In this document: piece after piece, positions 11,973-24,439 of the stretch
How the letters are laid out: each line of letters opens with the position of its first letter
Position numbering within the stretch: the first letter of the stretch is position 1
Assembly: GCA_002007465.1 (NCBI GenBank)
Contig: LNAC01000018.1
Location: forward strand, 2,544,732-2,608,731
Reading direction: 5' to 3'
Length of the DNA: 64,000 nt
From: Ailurus styani
Taxonomy: Eukaryota > Chordata > Mammalia > Carnivora > Ailuridae
The notes under the pieces: generated by a model
The model's database searches: none
Seen by the model: the letters and a program-made list of their open reading frames with translations, nothing else
Told to the model about the DNA's origin: nothing
Made by a program: the position numbers and the translations under genes

Positions 11973-12938
11973 GAAAGGCACAGGTCCAGTCCTCTAACAA
12001 CAGAAAACAAAAAATGAAAGGGAGAATATTACTCAAGGATTAATACAAGACAATTTCCTAGAAGTGAAGGACGTGTGTCTCCAGATTGTGCCATCAAGTA
12101 CCTTAGCACAATGACTGAAAAATACCCATACAAAGTCATGTCATCATGAAGTTTGAGCATACCAGGAATAAAGATCCTCAAGCCTCCAGACAGTCACATG
12201 TAAAGGTTCAAGTATGAAATGGCACTCTGTACCACGTACAACCCGAAACTCATCTTTATGTTACAAAAGGCAAGTATATACAATAGAAAATGTCTAACTG
12301 TTCAAAATTCTGCCATACTTCAATTGTCTAGTTTCACTCAAGAGAACAAACTAGACCTTAGAGAAAATTTTCTGAAAACCTAAGATATCTCAAAGCTCTA
12401 ACAGTAAACTAACTTTTAGTAAGATCATTATTAAAGTTCAACCTTAACTTTCTTAAAGTCCTTTGTCCCTAACAGATTTTGGTTAATTTAGCTTAGCAAA
12501 ATACTAACCTACAAATGAAGGATCCTTTTTTAAAACCATGGGGCAGGCAGGAAGGTAGGTGGGCAGGGGGCAGGCATTTGGACAGGAGGGATACAAAAAG
12601 CTCAAAACACAAGACTATAGTAAGTTCTTCAAGAGTTCAGTTATGGTAATTTTTTTCTACCAATCTAGTTAATAATTCTTATGTGAAAGTTGAGGAAAAA
12701 CAATCTTAAATATAATAACCCAGAAATATAGAGATTTAAAGTTAAGTAAAATGTAAATGCACCAACATGCATGGCTCTATTACTAGTTTAACCAGGTAAT
12801 TATAATGCAAGATAGTATGTATCTGTCTCTCCACCAGACTGAATTCCTTCCCAACAGGAATTGTTCTAATTAACCCTGTATACTGATGACTAGCACAATA
12901 CCAGACATACACTATACACTCAAATATTAACTGAATAT
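11973..12938. other. Intronic sequence, no gene seen
   Basis: AT-rich, with a GGCAGG-rich patch at 12540-12588. Nothing recognised. Confidence 0.5.
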
Positions 12939-13042
12939 TTATTTTTTTATGTAGTCTCCACTCACTCCCAATGTGGGGCTTGAACTCACAATTCCAAGAT
13001 CAAGAGCCACAAGCTCCACCAACTGAGCCAATCAGATACCCC
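12939..13042 (-). mobile_element. Short tRNA-Lys-like SINEC, antisense
   Basis: 'caatgtggggcttgaactca', 'caactgagccaatcagatac' in the reverse short-form order. Confidence 0.82.
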
Positions 13043-13180
13043 ACAAAAAGTTTTTAACATAGTTGCCACATATACCAAGAAGTAACTTTTTAAAAATAGT
13101 CTGGAATTAAGGGTTATTAACTTTTAGTGTTCCCTCTTTTCATTAGTAATTGCACTATTCCTGGGATTACTATTTAAATT

Positions 13181-13355
13181 TTTTTTTAAAGATTTTATTT
13201 ATTTGACAGAGAGAGATTACAAGTAGGCAGAGAGAGAGGAGGAAGCAGGCTCCCCGCCGAGCAGAGAGCCCGATGCGGGCCTCGATCCCAGGACCCTGAG
13301 ATCATGACCTGAGCCGAAAGCAGAGGCTTTAACCCACTGAGCCACCCAGGCGCCC
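13181..13355 (-). mobile_element. SINEC, young, antisense
   Basis: Near-consensus reverse body ending 'gagccacccaggcgccc'. The TSD 'tactatttaaatt' flanks it (left near 13168, right from 13356). Confidence 0.93.
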
Positions 13356-13367
13356 TACTATTTAAAT

Positions 13368-14146
13368 TTAGGAGTGAAAAAATAATGGCAATCCTAAAGG
13401 ATTCAATTACATACAAAATACCATACTTAAAAGAAAACTTTCACCTTTAAGATGTTACTTCATTTTGAAACCACAGATTAGAATAACTTTTGCACAAAAA
13501 TCTTTGTTTTCTAGTATTACCTTGACACCCTGGGGAAAGATGCTTGAGGAATAGAGTTAGGCTAAAGATTTTCAAATCCAACTGTAAGGAAAGGTAAAAA
13601 GAAACCAGAAAAGCGTTCTGAGTTTTATAATCTCTAGGTTCCACTTCAATCCCACAAGAGGGAAAGGAAGAAAACAAAATAGGTTGAATATAAACCAATC
13701 ATCTTAGATATTTGGTAAGCGCTAGTAAGATCTGATGAAAAGAGGAAATTACTGGCTAAAGTAGGTTAGGGGACATCTGTATGGATTTTTCATTTATTCA
13801 AACTATTTCTAACCCCTACTACAGAAAAAAGCCAATCAAGGGTTGAGACATAACCTTGAGAAAATAAAAAGTTATACAATTCCCACACCATTACTGATTT
13901 AAAGCATTTGAACGTAGAATCATTCAATGCAATGCAAACCATTAGTATTTTTACTACAGAGATGCAAGATACAATTAAACAGTTTCTGCTCGCAAACTTG
14001 CCTTGTAAATGGGATCACTATTATCTATAAGCAAACTATTTTTTCTTTTAAATAATTTTTTTAAATGCCATGGGCGAGAAGGTGAAAGGGATAGTATGAT
14101 TTTAAGATATAGACTCCTGTACTGTAAATCTTATGTGAGCAGTGTT
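13368..14146. other. Intronic sequence, no gene seen
   Basis: No repeat or exon identified between the SINEC and the hAT element. Confidence 0.45.
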
Positions 14147-15660
14147 CAGGTTCTCAAAGTTTTTGCTCTCTGGACTCTTTTATAGTCTAGAAAATGGAGG
14201 ACACCAAAAAGCTTTGTTGATTAAATCTATCGATATTGGGACACCTGGGTGGCTTGAGGTGGTTAAGTATCCAACTCTTGGTTTCCACTCATCTTAGGGT
14301 GGTAAGATTGAGCCCTGTGTGTAGGGCTCTGTGCTCAGCAGGGAGTCTACTTGAGATTCTCTCCCTCTTCCTCTGCCCCTTCACCCCCACGCTCTCTCTC
14401 ATTTTTAAAAAATAAATCTTTAAAAAAACTATCCATATTTACTGTATTAAAAACTAAAACAGAATTTTTAAAAGATTTATCATTTAAAAATAATTCATTA
14501 TCTGTTAACAAAAATCACATATTAATTTTAAAAACTACATTCCAAGTCAAAAAACATATTAGCAAGAAGATTGTCACTGTTTTACATTTTTGCAAACTGC
14601 TTTAATGTCTGACTTAATAAAGACAGCCTGATTCTCATACCTGCTTTTGCATTTAATCTGCTCCATGAGGCTGTTCTGACTGAAGTACAGGAAGAAAATT
14701 CAGCCTCATGCAGGTATGTAGTTGGAAGAAGATAGTATTTCAATAGTCTTTTCAGATAACTGGGGATATTCTCTGATCCTTCACCAAAACTCAACAAGCA
14801 GCAGTTTCTTAGAGGCTGCTGCAATATGGAATCTGAATCATATCAAGTGAACACTTCTTATTCTAATTTACTGAAATCCATTGGTCTATCTTCCATTTCC
14901 AATAGATCTTTTTACCCATGCATGATTTTATCATACTATGCATTATTCAGAAAGCATTGCTTCACTGAGTTATGCAGTTTTTTCCAAATGCTGACACTTT
15001 CGATACACCACCAATGATCTTATTGAAAAGTATCGGGAAGCTGACAAACTCACAGTAGTAAATACAAGTATTCCAAAATTCCATTTTTGCTTGAAAACTC
15101 GAATTTTATCATCAGCAACAAATACTGTCAGTTGTTTTTCTCATAGAGAAAATGTCCTGAATATCCAAGTTTGTAATAACCATACTTTGTCAGCCATTCT
15201 TTCAAGTAAAAATGGTATTCCATTAAAAAAGCAGCTAGTTCAGCCCATAACTCAAACAACCATACAAGATCTTTTCTTTGAGTCAACCACTGGATTTGGT
15301 ATTCAGTAAAAGTACTTTTACAGGTAGTTCCCATTTCATCACACAAAATATATTTCCAAATGGACTCAAGGATTGAATAATCAAATTAATTTTTTCTTGC
15401 TTAATTAAAGATACTAAGGATATCTGGCATTTATTTTTTAATTCCAAATGTATGGTGATGTACTAAACTACTACAGTTTAGTGCCACTGCCTTAATTCAT
15501 GCTAAGGCACCAGCAATTTTACCCACCACCGATTTTGCAAATGCCAATATAATAAATAATGCCTTACTACTATTAGAAAAATAGTTTTAGACCTGGACGA
15601 CCCCCAGAAAGAGCCTAGAGAGCCACCAGAGGCCTGGAAAATGGACTTTGAGAACCACTG
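14147..15660 (-). mobile_element. hAT (Charlie-like) DNA transposon with decayed transposase
   Basis: Terminal inverted repeats are visible: 'caggttctcaaagt' at 14147 and the complement of 'actttgagaaccactg' ending 15660. On the minus strand 15128-15346 reads a transposase remnant (IQWLTQRKDLVWLFELWAEL, then AAFLMEYHFYLKEWL). This resembles the C-terminal catalytic region of hAT transposases and their domesticated ZBED/FAM200 relatives. The element is internally deleted compared with autonomous hATs and is interrupted by a SINEC (14239-14428). The same family recurs at 60612-63740. It is a dead fossil. Confidence 0.8.
14239..14428 (+). mobile_element. SINEC inside the hAT element
   Basis: 'ggacacctgggtggcttgag' through 'ctcagcagggagtctactt' to poly-A; TSD 'tatcgatatt' / 'tatccatatt'. 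Confidence 0.9.
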
Positions 15661-16294
15661 TAATAGCTAATGCACTACTTGTATGATTAAAAAAAGATAA
15701 TTTTTAAATAAATATCCCATTGTAACAAGAATGCTTAAATACACACATATACACAGAGACATATACCCAAACTACTGATAGCCTGGTACCTCAGAGCTGG
15801 AATTCAAAAATTATGAATGACAGAATGTGACAGATACCTTCCTGAGTAAGTAACAAACTATTGCCAAGTACCTACCATCAACTAGGCGCCTCTACATTCC
15901 CTTTCTTGGGTAACTTACAGAACCCCAGAGACCAGAATGATGATTTTAATGTAAGAGAAAAATGTTTATCCTGAAATCCTTCGGATCTTTTTTTAAGATT
16001 AGACCTACACAACTGCAAGAAAAAGTCTTAAAATTCACCATAAAGCACAAGATAGCATGTTAAATTCTATTTTAAGCAGTATGCCATGAAGCTAAAAACA
16101 GGCTTGCTCACATTCAGAAACCCAAATACAAAATGAACCGCTTTGGTTGTACACTGCCAGGATCCCATAAAGAGCCTACATTCCATTTCTCCCCAAGCCA
16201 AACCACCTTCACCTGTTTTAGTTTTTATTCCTATTTTTCAGGGACACTCCAGTGCTAATGCCATAGATGTTACATTAAATACTGCAACTGTTTA
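15661..16294. other. Intronic sequence, no gene seen
   Basis: Nothing recognised. Confidence 0.45.
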
Positions 16295-16310
16295 AAAACA
16301 AAAGCAACAG

Positions 16311-16518
16311 GGGCGCCTGGGTAGCTCAGTCGTTAAGCGTCTGCCTTCCACTCAGGTCATGATCCCAGGGTCCTGGGATCGAGCCCTATATCGGGCTCCC
16401 CGCTCAGAGGGGAGTCTGCTTCTCCCTCTCCCTCTCCCCCTGCTTGTGTTCCCTCTCTCGCTGTGTGTCTCTGTCAAATAAATTTTAAAAAATAAAAAAA
16501 TAAAAAATAAAATAAATA
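16311..16518 (+). mobile_element. SINEC, TSD aaaacaaaagcaacag
   Basis: Full-length body with a perfect 16-base TSD at 16295-16310 and 16519-16534. Confidence 0.95.
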
Positions 16519-16651
16519 AAAACAAAAGCAACAGTATATCAAAACTATCAAAGTAAGTTAAGAACTTTTAGACATATACACTGATAAACTCAAGAGGTAA
16601 ACCTCTGTAAATATACATACAAAATATGTGCAGTTAAAAAAGAATGAGATG

Positions 16652-16862
16652 GGGCGCCTGGGTGGCTCAGTGGGTTAAAGCCGCTGCCTTCGGCTCGGGT
16701 CATGATCCCAGGGTCCTGGGATCGAGGCCCACATCGGGCTCTCNCTTCCTCCTCTCTCCTCTCTCTCTGCCTGCCTCTCTGCCTACTTGTAATCTCTCTC
16801 TCTGTGTCAAATGAATAAATAAAAATCTTTAAAAAAAATAAAATAAATAAATAAATAAAAAT
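16652..16862 (+). mobile_element. SINEC with an internal N and lost segment
   Basis: Near-consensus copy with perfect TSD aaaaaagaatgagatg (16636-16651 and 16863-16878). At 16744 an N replaces the expected 'tgctcagcggggagcctg' part of the body, so about 18-20 bases are missing. Confidence 0.93.
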
Positions 16863-17560
16863 AAAAAAGAATGAGATGATCTCATTAGGGAATATGACAT
16901 GGAAAGATCTGCAATATATATTAAGTGAAAAAAGCAAGTCAAGGGATATTAGGTATAGTATGATCTCATTTATGCTTTTAGTATATTTATGTACATGTAC
17001 ATTCATTTAGTAATACTGAGTTCCTTCTGTGTGCCCAGTCATATCTGAATCTAGATATACACATACAATAAATTTAAAATATTATATATGCACAAATGCT
17101 TACCCGAAGAAAAATGAATAGGTCAGACACAGAAGGTATTTCATATATATGAAATGTCCAAAATAGTCAAATCTACAGAGACCAAAAGCAGATTAGCAGC
17201 TACCTCAGGGTGAAAGGAGTTGTGGATAGTGGGGGTGATAGCTAAAAGGTAAAGGATTTCTTTTGGGGGTAAGGAAAATATTCTAAAATTGATTATGTTG
17301 ATGGTTGCACAACTCTATAAATGTATTAAAAACCAGTTAATTGTGTACTTTAAATAGATGAACCATGTGGTATGTGAATTCTCTCTCAATAAAGCTGTTA
17401 TGCTCCCCACCCCTCAAAAAAGAACAGATACCAAAGTGATTGCCTCTGCGGAAGGAGAGGACTGAAGATGACGAAGGTCTTTAAAATTGTAGTCTATCAG
17501 AAATGTAGTCACTTATATCTATACAACTTAAAAAAATATAGTAAAAGACAAACCTAAGTC
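16863..17560 (+). mobile_element. L1 3' end (old mammalian L1)
   Basis: Typical L1M 3' order: 'attaagtgaaaaaagcaagt', 'tagtatgatctcattt', 'gttgatggttgcacaactct', 'aattgtgtactttaaata', 'tatgtgaattctctctcaat'. Further L1-like text runs to 17560. Confidence 0.7.
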
Positions 17561-17582
17561 TTTCATAAATTATTATAGATTT

Positions 17583-17793
17583 TTTTTTTATTTTTTTTAG
17601 ATTTTATTTATTTATTTGTCAGAGAGAGAGAGGGAGAGAGCGAGAGCACACAGGCGGGGGGAGCAGCAGGCAGAGGGAGAAGCAGGTTTCCCCACTGAGC
17701 AGGAAGCCCAATGTGGGACTTGATCCAAGGACCCTGAGACCAGGGACCTCAGCCAAAGGCAGATCCTTAACCGACTGAGCCATTGAGGAGTCC
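17583..17793 (-). mobile_element. SINEC, antisense
   Basis: Reverse body with GA tract; TSD 'cataaattattatagattt' (17564) and 'cataaatcattctagattt' (17794), two mismatches. Confidence 0.92.
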
Positions 17794-17939
17794 CATAAAT
17801 CATTCTAGATTTAACGTTATTCAAGTTCATCTACAAAGCAGCCACTAAAAAAAATAAAGATGTGACCATTTACAATTTAGACTGTCATACAGACATGTGC
17901 ATCAGCCCCCTTACTAACAGAAACAAACTTTGAACATAA

Positions 17940-18335
17940 TTTGTTCATTTCACAAATGTACCTTAAGCACCTACTGTATACAGAGGGTAGGAATGGGGGG
18001 AAATGAAGTGATAAACAAAGCAGAACACTGGTCAACAAAAAGAAGTAAACTAACAGCTCTGGCTTTAAGTTAAGAACTTTTGCCATAGGGTGGAGGAGAC
18101 AGAACACACAAAAGGTGGACTGGGATCAGACTATAGAAAATCCTGAATACCTGAGAGGTAAGACTTTATCCTATTTACGATGAAAAGCCATTGGAGTGAC
18201 AGGATGAAAAGAAATGTTTTGGGAAAATTAACCTGGCAACCAAAGGGGGGAAAATGAAAGCAAAAAGCATGGCAGGAAAGGCAAGAAGGAGATGAAGTTT
18301 TTAAAAATAGGAACATATGCAATAATCTCTAGAGA
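17940..18335 (-). mobile_element. L2 fragment, antisense
   Basis: Reverse L2 ORF2: 'aagactttatcctatttacg', 'gaaaagccattggagtgaca', 'ggaacatatgcaataatct'. Confidence 0.65.
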
Positions 18336-19479
18336 GTTATTGATATTTCAAAGTAACTAGTTAATGTTCAAAGGGTTTATATTTGTTTGATCTAAGGTGA
18401 AATGGAAAAGGAAAAAAGGTAGTTTCTTCATTTTACTGAGTTTTAGAAATTCATTACAAAGAAGGAAGTTTTACCAGTTAATTCTGAAGGGAGGAAGAGT
18501 TTGGGGGGGCTATCATTTCATGTGATACCACTTAAACCGAAAGTAGAAGGAATCAAAAGTAATGGGAGTTCCACAGTTTTTAACATGGAAGGGGAAGCAT
18601 AATCACAAACATTTTGCAGTAAGAGAAGCAAAAAGTGCATAGCAATTATGAAATTGATAATAAAAATTACATACTTAAAATTTATCACCTATTTTGAAAA
18701 ATCCTAATGGTAAAGCTTGTTACATAAATTCAAGTTTACATGAGGACTAAATCTGACATCAAATTTAGAGTTTGATCACTTTCATGCCCTTAATCTCATC
18801 AACTATTCCTTCTACAGTGCAGTACCTTCCAGATGTTGCACAAATAATATTAACTCAACTGACATATCCATTTACTGATTTAACCCATAAAGGTTCACAT
18901 ATGCATTTATTAGCTGATTTAACCCATAAAGGCTTCTTCTTAAAATAGAAAAATATTTTCATTGCCTCTGTGACCTCTTCCCTGTTACAGCCTCTTCAAA
19001 ACAATGTTACCCACCAAATTAGTACTTTGGCGACACTTAGGTTTGAGAAAAAAACGAGTAACGCAAGTTCTCATTTCCACTTTATGTAAATTAATGCTCA
19101 GCACTGCTTTTCTTATAATGTCAGTTAAAAACACATCTAAACAAGGCACATAAACTTCCAATATTTGATTTCTATGATATAATTTCCAAAATCAGATGTA
19201 CTTGAAATAAATTATAAATGCTGTTTCATACTCTATTTCATACTTTATCAAATGTTTACTTACATTTTTATAGAATATACTCTGCCATCATTTAATAATC
19301 TTATCTGATAGGTTTATAGAAACAGAAACAACAGAAGGACAATGAACAAATCAAGAATAACTTATTTCACTCACATCATCTAATCAAAATACCATTAGCA
19401 CTGCTCCCTAAAGCACAGAAAAAGTTCTGTCATATCAGTGTATTTTTGTTAGAATAAAACATTTGCAAACCTTTTTATC
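18336..19479. other. Intronic sequence, no gene seen
   Basis: AT-rich. A short near-repeat 'ctgatttaacccataaagg' occurs at 18874 and 18913. Nothing else recognised. Confidence 0.5.
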
Positions 19480-19800
19480 AGGCTGTTTGTCAAGACATTG
19501 TTTAAAAGAGCAAAAAAGTGGAAATATCTAATTGTTCAATGATAAGGGACTAGCTGAATAAAATACAATGTTACCTTTCAAATGATCACACAGGCCTATA
19601 TTTATTTACCTGTAAAGATAGCCATGAAAATAGCAGATTACACATAAAGAAAACTATGATCTCTTTTTGTGATGAATATACATACACATATGCTCACAGA
19701 GAGAAAGTCTAAACGTATAGATTTCCAGATGTTAACCATGATATTTCTAAGTGCTGGGATTACAGGTGTTTATTTTTCTGCTTATTTTTCAGTATTCTCT
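19480..19800 (+). mobile_element. L1 3' end fragment
   Basis: 'aaaaaagtggaaatatctaa', 'tgttcaatgataagggacta', 'atagccatgaaaatagcag', as in old L1 3' ends. Confidence 0.6.
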
Positions 19801-20009
19801 GAAATTTTGGCAAAATGACATTTGCAAGTATTAACATCTATGATTCGAACTAACGAACTCCAAAATCTTCCTTGCAAAAAGCCCAAGGAATATCCAAAAA
19901 TACCCTGGCACAGAGCAGCAAGAGGGAAAGTATTAGCAACAACATAACTAGAATTCTTTGTGAGCGAGGCACCCTAGAGGGCTCCAAGACAGACACAAGG
20001 ACCTTTACA

Positions 20010-20235
20010 GCAGCCTATATAGCACAGGGTTTGAAATCACAAGACCTAGGTTCAAGTCCCTGCCACTCTCACTTGTATGACCTTGGGCTAGTCACTTACT
20101 CTTTCTGGGCTCACTTCATCAGTAAAAGAGAGATATGACCTGCCTTCCCACCTCAAAGAACTGTTGGAAAGATCAGATGACATAATGTGATGCATTATAA
20201 ACTGCAACATCATAAAGTGCAAAGTACTATAAAAA
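20010..20235 (+). mobile_element. MIR, nearly full
   Basis: 'gaaatcacaagacctaggtt', 'gaccttgggctagtcactta', 'catcagtaaaagagagatat', 'aactgttggaaagatcagat', in MIR order. Confidence 0.8.
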
Positions 20236-21120
20236 ATAAGATATTATTCATTCAAACATGAAAAAAAGAAAAAGATGCTTAATGCCAGAGCAAAATACTT
20301 CAGACAGCACTACAATCAATTCTATAAAGTAATGAACCAGGGGTTTTGTTTTTAAAGGCTTCATCTTATCATAAACACCCAGTTTTTCAGACACTCAAGA
20401 TACTTCTTCCCAGTTCCCACTACAACCATGAGCCATTTTATTTTCTTATCCCTATTACCACCAAGAAAGGGTACAAATTACACTGAACTCAAAAAGCCTC
20501 AGCAAGAACCCCAGAGCAGCATATTCATGTTGTTGACCAGGAGAAACCCAAGATTAATCAGCTATGGACTCACCACTAAGCACTATTGCAACTCACAGTG
20601 GTTATAAGAGACTCTGAAAAGAAAAAGAATACAATGACCCAGGAGAAAACAGTAGATGAAAAAGCAGGATTTCAAAACAATTATATAAAATACTTAAAAA
20701 CTAAAGTGTTTTATAAATTGTTTTTAAATACTGTTCATAAAAACGGTGACTTAAAATCAAAGCTATCTAAATGTGGCACTTGACATCAAACCAAATTAGG
20801 GAGAGTCAAATCAAATTCATGAATAAACTGTCAGGTTTATTTCCTTCTATCTGAAATAAAAGCAGACAAATCACCCCACAAAGACCAAAGTTAAGTGGAT
20901 ATTTCTTGAAAATAAAGAGGCAGAATATGACAACAGAATTTACTGACATGCTCATAGATACTTTTAAAAGTACAGTGTCAAAAGTATGGCTTCTCTTCCC
21001 ACTGAATTCCATTATTTTATTCCCCTAAAATGATGAACTTCTTCCTCCCCACTGTTCCTCCTGTGAGTTAAAATGGCAACATAACTTGATTTGAGAGTTA
21101 AAGCAAAAAAATTGTAATAA
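20236..21120. other. Intronic sequence, no gene seen
   Basis: Nothing recognised; short frames only. Confidence 0.45.
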
Positions 21121-21132
21121 AAAAAAAGTACT

Positions 21133-21338
21133 CTGGGGAGCCTAGGTAGCTCAGTTGGTTAAGCATCCCACTCTTGATTTCTGCCCAGGTCATCATCTTA
21201 GGGTTGTGAGATCAGGCCCTGGAGCCACCCCACCCCAGGCTCAGTGGGAAGTCCGCTTGAGATTTTCTTCCTCTCCCTCTGCCTCTCCCTCAACTCCCCC
21301 TCAAGCGTGCGCATGTGCACTCTCTAAAATAAATAAAT
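21133..21338 (+). mobile_element. SINEC, older
   Basis: 'ggggagcctaggtagctcag' to 'ctctaaaataaataaattt'; short TSD 'aaaaagtact' on both sides. Confidence 0.9.
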
Positions 21339-21349
21339 TTTTTTTTAAA

Positions 21350-23200
21350 AAGTACTTTAAGAGGAACTACAATGAAGCGGTCAGATTATTAAGTTCCAAG
21401 ATCATCTGGCCATCACACCATCCTGCTTTTTAAGTTCCTAAAGATAATAAAATGCTCACTCTCTACATTCTTACAGATGTCATTTATGGGTATTTCCCTA
21501 ATGAAAAATTAAACCTTTCATAAACAAATGTGCACAGAGAATTCTTTTTGATATGTATGACTCACAATCTAATTTTTATTGGCAGTATCTTCAAGTGTTC
21601 CAGCTTGCACTATTCCTACAGGAGATACAGATCTAGCCATTTTTCCCTCCGATCTTTGTAGATTTGTAATAGATTTCAAAGGACTCAATAAAATGGGCCA
21701 TGAGGAAAATAACTATGAATACAATCCACAGCAAGATGAAATGTGGGTTGTGAATTAAGATAACAAAAAAGTCACTGTATTTACTCAAAGCCTCATAGTT
21801 CACAATCCATTGTAAGTACTGTATTTTCACCTAACACCGAAATCTCTGGGTTTTTCTTAAAATTTATTCTGACTTTTCCTATCTTATTAAGAATAAATGC
21901 TACTTACTTCCAAAACAAAAAAAAACCCATCAGAAAACATGATTTCCAAAAGGAATATCTTCCAAAGCTTACCGCACAGAAAATTATATACACATATTCT
22001 CAAATAACTATGGTAGGCGTTCCTAAGATCATCTACCCCCTTCAAAAAAAAAAAAAAAAAAAGAACAGCAAATCTAACTACAATCAAGTACTAAAATTTT
22101 TAACACAGCTATCACCAGCTAAGCAATTTATCACAGCTTCTCAAAGTATTGGGCACACATAATGCCAAACCAGTAGGTCAAAACAGTTATTATAATTTGA
22201 AAAAAATTGTACTACAGAAACACAAGAGTAGTTTTTCCACTGGAAAAAAACTCAAGTAGATTTCTGAGAAAGCAAAAAGGAGATCATTTTTAGAAAAATT
22301 ATGTTTCCCCCAAGTGTTTAGCATTTATCTGATACAGGCTCATTTTTGTAAGGAGAAACTTTACCTAACAAGACTCACACCAGGGATCTGATCTATCCCC
22401 AAAGGCACTTTCTTAAAATGAGAAAGAACAAAGGAGGAAATCTCCCAGCATGTGCTTTCCATACCAGTTTCTTTAGACAGCATCAAGAGTGACAATATAC
22501 CCAGCACAAGCTTTTCAGCTTTACTCTGTGGCCCATGTATAACAGAACTGATTAGCTATCATTCAAAAGGATTCCAAACAAAATAAATATTAGAAGGCAG
22601 AGATCACAGCAACATTGTGACTACAGCTTAAGAGTGAAACTATTGAAAACATGTATCTTAAAGTTGCATACTTTATATTTCAAGAGTTATTGACCTCAAA
22701 ATATTCAAATTGCTGAGGTTTTTTCATTTCAGTCAACAGTTTGAAACTGGAAAAAAACGAAACCAACCATTTTAAATCTGCACACTCCTCAATTAATTTG
22801 TAATTAGAAGTAAATTTTAAAAGAATGACATTCAAAGCCAGCGCCTTAATATACAAATTTTGGAATGTTAACATTGCAAAATTATCGAAGAAACCGATCT
22901 TCCAGCGAAGCTTTCCACAGAAAAACTCCAGAAACAAACCTGGTGTTTGCCTGTTCTAGAAGCTGTCGTTTCAGTATAACGGAGAAATTTTTTAAAAATA
23001 TTTTTTATTAAATAGAGGCAGAGGACCCTCCTCAAAGATTTACATCTGTATATCCCAATCGCCACTCTGACAGAGATGTCAGTTCTCTGGGTCAAGATAT
23101 AACCAGCTGCTTGGTTCACACACAGGAAGCCACAGAGGGGAATATCGCGTTCAGAGCCTCGAAATAATACGCGTTAGTTAAAACTGCCTGCTCCTAAACC
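21350..23200. other. Intronic sequence, no gene or repeat named
   Basis: AT-rich unique-looking DNA with no SINEC in about 1.85 kb, the longest such stretch in intron 1. The frames here have no recognisable domain. It may contain regulatory DNA, but nothing in the sequence shows that directly. Confidence 0.45.
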
Positions 23201-23739
23201 AAAATTATTCAAGCGGAGCCCCATTTGTCACAATCCAATCATAAGGGTTCCACCCCCCTCCCCCAACAGCTTGTGTAGTGGTATATCTGCTTCTGTAAAG
23301 AAGCCATCATCAGGTAAAGAAGATTGGGGTGCGAGAAAAAGCGGGGAAAAGGGGGCACCCTTTCATCCAATTTCGCGAGGCGTGAGTAATTGGTACAGTT
23401 GAGAGGAACGGAGGAACGTTCTATTTATTGGGGGTTGAAGTAGGATGAGGGGAGAATATCGTTCAAATCAACATGGCCAGCAAGATGTCCCTACAAACAA
23501 AAGGCAACGGGGGGATATAAACACGAACCATTCACCTCCATCAGCTATAGCATCGCCATCATGGTGTGTGCAGAGACCCCCAAAGGCTCCTCTCACCCTC
23601 CACACCAGGCAAAGGAAGAGAAGGAAAAGAAGGGAGAGGTAGCTGCTTCCCACCACCCACCACTGCTTCCAAATACACACCCTTCGAGGGGGGTTCTTCC
23701 CCCCCCCCGGTTGCCCAAGATCAGAGAGAAAGTAATGTC
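23200..23739. other. PIAS1: Promoter-proximal intron 1, unique sequence
   Basis: Transition from AT-rich to GC-rich DNA, free of repeats, with CCAAT-type text (23234-23242) and a C-run (23698-23708). No exon seen. Confidence 0.5.
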
Positions 23740-24439
23740 CCGCCCAGGCACACTTCCCCGCTACCCCTCAGCCGAACCCCAACGCCGGCCCGGGGCTCAC
23801 TAAACTTTACCGGAGCTTCTCCCCACATCCCCGCCCCATAGCCCCAGGATCGCGCTGCCCACAAGCGGGGCACCCCGGGCGCCTCCTGACAGGCGAGCAG
23901 CCGGGGAGAGCCGAGTCCGGGGCGGGAGCGGCAGGGAGCCACGGAGGGGCGGGGCGGCCGGAGCCAAGTTCCCGGGGGTCTGAGGAGAGCTCCTGACAGC
24001 AGCCCGGGACTGCAAAGGAGGAAGAGGAAGCGGCGGCGGGGAGCTTTCCCAATCCCCCCTACACGAACACCCTGCCCCAGCCCCCGTTCCCCATGGGGGG
24101 GGCGGGGAGGCTGGTGGAAGGTAAAGAAGCCGAGCCCAGGGGGCAGCCGAGGCCCCTACCTCCGGACTCCCGATCTCTTCCCCCGCCACCCCCGCCAGAG
24201 GCGCCCACAACAATAACACGCCGGGGACGACCCGTCAGCGCCCCCGAGGAACCCGGGGCCCGCGGCCCGCCGCTGCCGGGCCCCCTCAGCTAGGGCCGGG
24301 CGCGCCGCTCCTCCCTACAACTCCAGGTCCGGGTAGAGTCAGGCCTGAGCGGCCCCCCAGGGCCGGACCCATCCCCCCCAGCACCAGCGGCGCCGTCTCC
24401 GCGGCCGAATATTAGAAGTGAATTCGAGCTGCGCTTTAC

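Larger units (their letters stand above)
1..24439 (-). other. PIAS1: PIAS1 intron 1 (5' portion)
   Basis: Sequence downstream of the exon 1 donor on the minus strand. No minus-strand open frame resembling the exon 2 SAP-domain sequence is present, so intron 1 extends past the left edge and is at least 24.4 kb long. It is filled with SINEC, MIR, L2, L1 and hAT relics and one RPL34 processed pseudogene, with no other exon recognised. Plus-strand SINEC copies here are antisense to PIAS1 transcription; minus-strand copies are sense. Confidence 0.85.

Noticed and set aside
16590..17006. 138-codon minus-strand frame
   Set aside because: Reads through an antisense SINEC and its tail, including the N.
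24181..24200. CTCF-like motif in the CpG island (cccgccagaggcgccc)
   Set aside because: Spacing is one base short of the CTCF core; not supported.
23800..24219. 139-codon minus-strand frame and several others in the CpG island
   Set aside because: GC-rich DNA lacks stop codons by composition. Most of this lies in PIAS1 intron 1 beyond the donor at 24439.
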